From Parapristionchus giblindavisi (lineage: Eukaryota; Nematoda; Chromadorea; Rhabditida; Diplogasteridae), in contig CALSFV010000212.1 of assembly GCA_943737045.1 (NCBI GenBank), positions 62,001 to 126,000 on the forward strand: DNA of 64,000 nucleotides. The letters are read 5' to 3'. Under the pieces are notes generated by a model, which was not told the origin of the DNA, ran no database searches, and saw nothing but the letters and a program-made list of their open reading frames with translations. Of this stretch, positions 57,001 through 64,000 are shown one piece after another (positions within the stretch are counted from its first letter, which is position 1; the number at the start of each line of letters is the position of its first letter). Both the position numbers and the translations under genes were made by a program.

Positions 57001-57638
57001 CAGTCAAAAAATTACATTTTGGGGATCGGGGTTTTCAAGGATGCTGATGACGATGGTCAGGTTCATTTTTCACCTAAAGCCACCAATGAGGCCAGACGAC
57101 GTCGTGTTTAAATTGCGTTTTCAGTCTTTTCTCCTCAACCTATTGTACTACAATTTGTAGACTATGCCCCCCAGGGGGCAGAATTTGATGAGATCACGAC
57201 TGTCTAATTCATTTCTCATGAAAAAGTATCAGAAATTTCCAAAATTTGAATCACTCTCAATGGCAAAAGTGTTTTTTGCGAGATACATAGATCGGAACGT
57301 AATTTCTTCAGGATCCCACGGCAAAAAATTTCATCCAATTTGCGTTAGGTACTTTCGAGAAAATCAACATTTAGTGTAGTCATGTACTTTTAGTGTAGCA
57401 ATTCAAATTTTGACAATTTTTGAAACTTTTTTCATGAAAAATGAATTAGACAGTCGTAATCTCGTCAAATTCTGCCCCTGGAGGTATAGTCTGCAAATTT
57501 TACCATCGGTTGAGGAGAAAAGACTGAAACCGTGATTTCAACACGACGTCGTCTGATGGCTTTAAGTGAAAAATGAACATGACCATCGCAATCAGCATCG
57601 TTGAAAACCCCGATCCCCAAAATTTAATTTTTTGACTG
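57001..57638. mobile_element. Foldback element with CAGTCAAAAAATTA ends
   Basis: 57001-57260 is the reverse complement of 57390-57638 ('cagtcaaaaaattacatttt' versus 'aatttaattttttgactg', 'gacgacgtcgtgtt' versus 'aacacgacgtcgtc'). The spacer is about 130 bp. The open frame at 57164 lies wholly inside it and is a shadow. Confidence 0.85.
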
Positions 57639-57723
57639 TTCCGGCACTTAGTTGATTCTTACGCAAACGGCCTCATGTGTCCCTTGTATTCTGATTGTCT
57701 GTGAAACAAGTCTGAGAAAAGTT

Positions 57724-57870
57724 TTAGTTAGACGTACGCTTTAATGGTGCTTCCGAGGTTGGTTCTTGGGTAACCGGTGGAACAGCCGTGGTAGATTCAG
57801 AGGGAATCATGGGTATGCACCCAAGAGTGAACACTATTAAGCAAGCCACGATGAAGACGCTGTGCAACAT
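57724..57870 (-). CDS. Short secreted peptide, 48 residues
   Basis: From the ATG at 57870 the minus strand reads a classic signal peptide, MLHSVFIVACLIVFTLGC (n-region His, hydrophobic core of about 15 residues), then IPMIPSE and a Ser/Thr/Pro-rich mature part TTAVPPVTQEPTSEAPLKR, a possible dibasic site (KR) and a stop at 57724. The mature part is about 25 residues and could be O-glycosylated or processed. No family is recognised. It is intronless as read and the upstream region is AT-rich. The frame is too short to prove on statistics alone, but the signal peptide is convincing. Confidence 0.5.
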   Translation of the reverse strand: MLHSVFIVACLIVFTLGCIPMIPSESTTAVPPVTQEPTSEAPLKRTSN

Positions 57871-58472
57871 CTTCAATTATATTTATCTTAATTGCCGCAT
57901 GAAGATCAAATGCAAAAAATAATAATAAAGAAATAAAGAATTGAGTCAATGAAAGTAATCTTTAAGAGAAGCTGATGAATATAAGTAATATCTTTTATCC
58001 ATGAGATGCGTTCGTGAGAGAGGTGGGATTTCCATTTGGATAGAACTGAACAGGTTTTGCACAAGCAAACTGCAGAAATACGTTTGAGAGGTGAGTAAAA
58101 CCGATGTAAGTAATAAATGTATTCATCTAATTAATATAGAATGAGAGGAACGTTATAAACAATATCAAGAGGCAAATAGTCAAGATAAAGTATTCTACCC
58201 AACTAAACTACGACGCATCCTACGAATTTGGGTAATTTTTTTACTTCTTTGCGGCAGCTAGTCGTAAACTCCGGTCAAGTTGAGCTAACTTTCACTCTTC
58301 TAGAATACCTGGAAGCGGTATATATGTAGAACCTATGAAATGGTTGCCCTTACTAATTGGAATCACTTACCTTTAATAATGATACGTTACAATGCTAATT
58401 ATTGTGAATTCGTAACGAAAATATTAATTATGGCATCAGATTCCCCTTGACATATGATCCCAGGGATCTCCT
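57871..58472. other. No gene seen
   Basis: AT-rich upstream region of the short secreted-peptide gene; no exon, RNA gene or repeat stands out. Confidence 0.4.
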
Positions 58473-58703
58473 CTATCCCTTGAAATTATTGCACCTTGAA
58501 TATTGGCTCTAATTGTGCATTATTTTATCACGGAATTTGTGGAATTTTATTAATTACATAGCTTGAGAAAAAATATTTTGGAAAATGAACATTTCGCGAA
58601 TGCTGAACGAAATACTTGGATAATAAAAATGAAAAAGTTATATTAAAGATATCAGGTGCGTGATATGCAATATTCAAGGTGCAATAATTCGAAGGGATAG
58701 CTT
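58473..58703. mobile_element. MITE with 'tatcccttgaaattattgca' ends
   Basis: 'ctatcccttgaaattattgc' and 'gcaataattcgaagggatag', extending through 'accttgaatattg'/'caatattcaaggt', form inverted ends of about 33 bp around a 165 bp AT-rich centre. Confidence 0.8.
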
Positions 58704-59104
58704 TAATCGAAAAATCATTGGATCATGATTCGCTTGAATCATTCTGAACCATTATAACCAATCAACGGCGATTATGAGCGAATGAGGCATTTTTGTTATT
58801 TCTGTTTTATCGCTATGTGGTGAGAAATCACGATTACCTTTGTACACACAAGAAGATGAGTACAAAACAACAGTTTCACATTGAACGTCTTATCTTTCCT
58901 TTATCTTACGATCAGCTATCGTTCACCCCATGAGTGGGAGATGATGAAAATGGAAGATAAGACAACTTTATCCAGTTTAATGGACTTAGGAAAGTGGGCG
59001 CTTTTCTGTTTTTTTGAACCATATCATTCATTCCCCTTCCCTTATTAGCCGCCACTCGAATAGCTCACTTACGTTCTCTAATCTACATTCTTTGGTATTT
59101 TGAA

Positions 59105-59222
59105 TCTTAAAGCCTACTTAAACCACGTCACAGACTTTAAGTAGACTTTTAGTCTACTTCAAGTGAAACGTAAGTTTACTTAAAGTGAGTTACTGTGTAA
59201 GTAGACTTAAAGTCTAGTAAGA
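59105..59222. mobile_element. Second 'aagtagacttaaag' MITE-like copy
   Basis: Inverted and direct 'agtctacttcaagtgaaacg' blocks match 21680-21905. It is shorter than that copy and has diverged ends. Confidence 0.6.
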
Positions 59223-59671
59223 TTAGTGTTGTGTGAAACATTATACTCTGATTAGCATTTGCAACTTTGACAGCGGCAATGAATTTTTTCGTATGTTTTA
59301 TGACTTGTCAATTTAAAAGGTAAAGGTACAACCCCTCGTTCAAGGCACACGAAGTCCTACCTGTGATCACTGCTAGCCCAGTGATAACTCTGGCTCGTGG
59401 ATGATTTTATTTTATTTTATTTATCATACATCAAAAGATGTGACAACATTTGAGAGGACGATAACTAAAACACATATTTTAATAAAAGTTTTTGTTGAGC
59501 AAAAAGTGCATTCTTTTTTGCAAAAAAAGTGCATTCATCATCTTTTTTTTCTTCAAAAAATGAGACATTCGGATTTTTCAATGACAGTGGCTATCTTCCC
59601 ATATTCTTTTCATTTCAATTAACAAGCAAAATTATCATTCTTCCCGTTTGTCTCGGTTGTTAGCTGTGGTA

Positions 59672-59738
59672 GAAAATTTATTTTGAGAGAATTTGAGACG
59701 TATTTCATTCGTCTCAAATTCTCTCAAAATAAATTTTC
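59672..59738. repeat. Perfect 29-bp hairpin with 9-base loop
   Basis: 59672-59700 and 59710-59738 are exact reverse complements with loop 'tatttcatt'. The arms are AT-rich with the centre 'gagagaatttgagacg'. It could be a tiny foldback element or a small-RNA hairpin. No bulges are present. Confidence 0.9.
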
Positions 59739-60087
59739 GAACATTTAGTTCTTTATGAAATGGCGACTGGAAGAGTCTTTTTATACAGCAAAATTGTGTT
59801 GCACAATTCAAAATTGAAAGTTCATTATAACTAACAATAACCCATAATGTACCGTTACATCTCCATTACGTGTCTGCGCTGTCACGCTAAAAAACGCATG
59901 ATGTTTTGCTTACGACGTGGAGTATTTACTACTCACTAATTGGGATGAATTTGCTAAAGATGGAAAGTCGATATTTGAATTCGTGGGCGCGAAAAGGTAA
60001 AAAAAAAGGAATTCAAATTCCAACTTTCAGGCCGAATTGTAAAAAATGAATTAAATCCGGAATTTCTTTTTCTTTCACTTTTCATCT

Positions 60088-60230
60088 GTGGCCGTATGCA
60101 AGGACCGTTTTCCCGGAAAATGTGAAGTCATTAGCGTAGGCGGAGGCGTTTTCCAAAAATCCTCCGCCTACGCTAATGACGTCACATTTTCCCGGAAAAC
60201 GGTTTTCCCGTTGTTCTTGCATACGGCCAC
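60088..60230. mobile_element. 143-bp palindromic MITE
   Basis: 'gtggccgtatgcaag' and 'cttgcatacggccac' are exact inverse ends. Inside, 'ccgttttcccggaaaatgtg' and 'gtcattagcgtaggcgga' pair with their inverses around 'ggcgttttccaaaaatcc'. Nearly the whole element folds into one hairpin; small bulges are present. Confidence 0.9.
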
Positions 60231-60678
60231 TGTAGACATCGGAAACTCGCAGTCGCGAATGCAAATTTGAATTCTCGCACCTTCCATTTTCGGTTTCCCA
60301 GGGAACATTTTAATACTCGGAAACTCGCTTTTTGGGTTTTCCGCCATATTTTAACGCGTCATAACCCCGAGAAATGCAGATTTGTATCTTCTTTCCGGAT
60401 AAGTCTCTCAAGAGTGCAAAAGGGATGAAGCTCAAGATGTGCGGGAATTAGGAAAGTTAACAGAAACAATGATGAAGGGGATGGTTTCTGCATAGATATA
60501 TTACATTTCAATCTATGTATTCATTGTTTTTTTTTGTTCTTGAGTATTCCAACTGTATATCATATTCTGGTATCACATCATTGTGATTTAGTGAGCCATG
60601 ATAGATATTATTTATCTTCACTATTTCTCTGACTGAGAACTCCACTTCTAGATGAGATCATTCTCTTGTTGAAAATAT
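60231..60678. other. No gene seen
   Basis: Unique-looking sequence up to the edge of the inverted duplication. No exon is supported. Confidence 0.35.
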
Positions 60679-63600
60679 GAATGTGAAGTTAAAAATTAAT
60701 GCTTGTCGTCACAAAGACGAATGAGATCCGACAGTTGGAGAAGATTTCACCATCACAAAGACAGAATGCAAGGTTGACAGGTGATGCCGCATAGTTTGGC
60801 AGATTCCTTGGCATCGTGGGCGATAATTCGTCCTGATCTGACATTTTTTCATTCGAAAATATTTGTGCAAAATTGTTAATCGATGAAGAAGTAACAACAA
60901 GATTTCCTTTATTCCAACATATAATCATATTCTCGATTTATCCCCATAAGAAGAACGCGTTGGAATTGGAGACGTTCCAGATCATTTCACCATTCTTTTC
61001 CAGAGTTTCAACAGAAATGTTGGACGAGTAGAAGTCTGAAATGACTTCTTCACGTAAGAGAGAAGATTATTAAAAGTGCACTGCTAAAATGTAAATAAAA
61101 GGCTCTAGTTCATGTTCTCAATTTGTCTACAATTCAGAAGCATCTAATCTTCTCAAATCTTTCTGCATATCTATCTGATCAAATAGAAAAAGAAAACTAT
61201 ATAATACCACTTAACAAAAATCCATGGCTAACCGGTAAAATTCCCGACGTTTATGTGGTTTTAAAATCATGGAAAAATAGATGGAAAAGTTCAACGTAGT
61301 GTTAATTTTATAATTGTAAAAGTAGTTAGAAAAGTAGCATAGCCTTGAAATTGACAAAATCTTACTACAAAAACCGTTTTCGCGAAAGTTATACTACTTT
61401 ACCAACTGCTTTTACATTCCAAAAATTAACACCACTTTTTACTTTTCCGTCTACTTTTCCAAGAATATAACACCACATTAAATCAACAACTTCTCAAATT
61501 GCGTAGATTGGAATTCTTTCATTCTCACTCTCTTCAGCTTATCATTCGTGCCCATCCCACACATGTTTCCTCTCCAATTCCCACTATAGATAAAATGGTT
61601 GGACTCACAGAAATCACCATTAGTTGTCTTAAACTCAATGACTCTTTTATCGGCTCCACAACAAGAGTGATTGGCGACGATTCCTGAGTAGTTCATACTT
61701 ACTTACAATAACAGCTTAAATGAAACAAACCGATCGTGATAGAATTGGGGCACCAGTTGTTTAGATCGACAGTATATAGTTTATAACTCATGAATGTGAA
61801 TGACCGACACAAATTAACTAGACAATTTTCTCGACAAAATCTCCGAGCCCATTCTACACTTGGACGAAGGAGCGGATCCGTCGAATTGGTTCCGTTTCCA
61901 ATAATCATGTTTCCGGGTGACGCTGAAAATATAGTCGACTCGTTCATTAGTTATTTTGGATATGGAAAACGAAAAAAAATGTTGCCAGGTGATTTTGTTT
62001 ATGGCGTCCATACATAAATATTAACAAATAAGCAATCATTACTCTCATTCATTTTGTTGTTCAATGCATTCTCAAAGTTCCTGGCATAGTAGAAATAGAA
62101 GATCGAATTGAAGTGATGTTGCCTCTCCAGAATCGTGGCATACTGCAACATTTATGATCCATTCCTTATCGTTAAAGGATTTCATTACTTAGTAAGTACT
62201 GTGACATGAATCAAAATGTAGTTGAAAATCAGAAAATAACATCGATAAATGGCCTTTTTTTGCGAAGCCTAGCTTCCATCTATCTTTAAAAAATGATTTT
62301 TAAATGATATACGTTTGACTTCGCTTTGATGAAAGAGAAAAGAAGCAATAGTAAACAATGTCATGGACCCATGCAAATCGACTTTTCTTTCTTCTTCTTC
62401 ATAGAGTTGGATACTCGTCTGCTAAAACTTTCAGTATATCTATCATGCCCTCAACCCTTTCATTGTAATTGTGATCAGGTCGCTTCTCGTTTACCCATAT
62501 GGTTGAATTTGAATTTGAATTTATCATATTAGACTTTAGTCAGATGAGTAGTGAAGACATTAGCATCATCCATAGGCATATACCATCAGAACGATCCCAT
62601 AACTCTTCTAACTTCATCACGCCATCGTAGTGGAGAATATCATTTTGATATGATTGTATGGTATCCACATAGTCACCCTTTTAGCCCTCTTTGTTCTTCC
62701 ATATTTCTTATTTTCATTGCTCATCTACATTTTCTTCTTTTCGTTTCCATCCCCCTATCCCTAGTCTTCCTTCTAACTCTTTCTTTTGTCCATCAATATC
62801 GTTATTTCTATCAAAAAAATAAAATTTAGAAAATCCCAAATGGTTCTGTTCTTGATACAGAATGAATTGTTTGATGAATTTAAATTGAAACTGTACCAAT
62901 CAGTTTTGTTACCATCGTCGTAGTATCGTATTTATGTGAGCTCCACTGCATGCATATCAGTTTATCAAAAATAATATGTCTTTTCAACGCATAAATTATT
63001 ATTACATTAATGAGGCATACCACTACATCAAAGAGTGGAAAGATAGTATTGGATACCTTCTAGTAATTTCATTACACCTTTCCCTAGTTATACACTGGTA
63101 AAGAAATATATTGAAATGCAACACAGAAATGCAACCCAGTTACGAAACACCCATTGGCTGATAAAGTTGTTCAATGTCAAATGTCAAAAAAGAAATATAT
63201 CACTTTAAACATTCGGCCGAAATAATATGGCGAATACATCATTTATTTTTTATAGATTTTAAATGTTGCTACCATCAACTAAAAAAATGAAGAAAAATTT
63301 AGGCTATCGTGATTGTTTAAAAAATCGCTCACTTCGGAATTGTCTTTCTCCATCTCCTTTGCAACGCATTTCCCAACCAATCTTTCAACCGTTTCGATAG
63401 AATTATCATGATTTGTCGTATCATCATTTGCTTTAAGAAACAAGAAACTATCACTATTCTCAGAGAACACTATGTTATCACAAGTTGACGTTATACACAA
63501 CTTATCATCAGGAAAATGCCTAAAAAGAAGTCAATTTTCTTTTATTTTCTTTTATTTATTTTTTGTTACGATTTCAAATCTATCCAGATCACAACTTTCT

Positions 63601-63961
63601 GTTCTGACAAAATGAAAGTGATGACGAAGAAACTTTTAATTAACTTTTTTTAAAATTATTTTTTAGATTATCACCTGAAAGAGACGCAATCTTCATCACC
63701 CATACATTTAGTCAAACATTCTGGCATATTTAAATCGTGCTCTTCTCCATTAGTCATAGTAACATTATTCGTTACAACAAACTCAACTTTGCTCGTCACT
63801 TCAACTACCTGAATGAAATTTTTTTTCAAAGTTACGCTGCAGTTTTGTGTTATTAACACGTTCTCTGCGCCCAGCTATGGGGCTCATTTTGACGCATCAT
63901 ATATTTCCTTCACGTATGAATATTTTCCGCTTCTCAAAATCTTATTCATGTGTTTCCGTGA
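60679..63961. repeat. Right arm of 3.3 kb inverted duplication (partner 28236-31625)
   Basis: Reverse complement of 28236-31625, including the MITE (61250-61480) and all five exons of the PAN-like gene. Divergence from the left arm is low; the largest difference is the missing segment near 63845. Beyond 63961 the sequences differ. Confidence 0.95.
61478..63808 (-). CDS. PAN/CW-like domain secreted-type protein, copy B
   Basis: Exons matching copy A lie at about 63808-63675, 63519-63334, 62142-62043, 61922-61731 and 61683-61478. Splice sites are conserved, including the 47-bp last intron. Protein differences are few (for example EDCVSFR for EDCVAFR, and FSVTRKH in a shadow frame). Conserved frames in both copies, with changes scattered, argue that both were under constraint or diverged very recently. 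The upstream TATA-like region of copy A is deleted here, so expression may differ. Confidence 0.6.
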
Positions 63962-64000
63962 TTCTTTTAAAGATGGAGGCCTGTGAATGTCTATGCAAAA

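Overview
The window looks like repeat-rich nuclear DNA from a nematode, probably a rhabditid-type worm. The evidence is a complete six-exon major-sperm-protein (MSP) domain gene, a nematode-specific family, with 47-57 bp introns and a likely trans-splice acceptor just before its ATG; PAN/CW-like cysteine-rich secreted-type genes; a fragmented microsomal cytochrome P450; and mariner, Tc4/Tc5-like, hAT and RTE-type transposon remnants. Nothing bacterial (operons, Shine-Dalgarno sites, CRISPR) is present. I cannot name the species.

Layout. 1-5.6 kb: palindromes and tandem blocks, with a decayed coding remnant (1.17-2.12 kb) split by a hAT-type insertion. 5.6-8.7 kb: AT-rich, no gene seen. 8.76-14.73 kb: a P450 gene broken by insertions and lacking its middle; its last two exons also occur as an intact inverted copy (13.74-13.99 kb). 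A 1.4-1.7 kb inverted repeat (11.2-12.65 / 15.96-17.64 kb) and two adjacent tandem arrays lie in the same interval. 18.98-19.71 kb: the intact MSP-domain gene, the best gene in the window. 19.99-20.45 kb: RTE-type LINE tail. 22.5-25.3 kb: truncated repeat, a 34-copy 20-bp minisatellite, then a long palindrome. 26.0-26.5 kb: mariner-type transposase remnant. 27.0-31.6 kb: PAN-like secreted-type gene cluster. 33.7-35.0 kb: a mariner with near-perfect ends and TA duplication but a broken transposase. 35-43 kb: mainly MITEs and foldback elements, one with Tc1-like ends. 43.6-48.1 kb: two hAT-type elements, one splitting a coding exon, and an unrecognised small multi-exon gene. 49-56 kb: a foldback palindrome, then three concentric inverted repeats around a Tc4/Tc5-like element. 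57.7-57.9 kb: a short secreted-peptide gene. 60.7-64.0 kb: an inverted near-copy of 28.2-31.6 kb.

How it fits together. Only the MSP-domain gene, the duplicated PAN-like gene and the two small genes look potentially functional. The rest records repeated insertion, inverted duplication and capture of host gene pieces between inverted repeats. Five hAT-type insertions are dated relative to their hosts by exact 8-bp target duplications. The largest structure is a 3.3 kb inverted duplication with a 29 kb spacer, carrying two divergent copies of one PAN-like gene.
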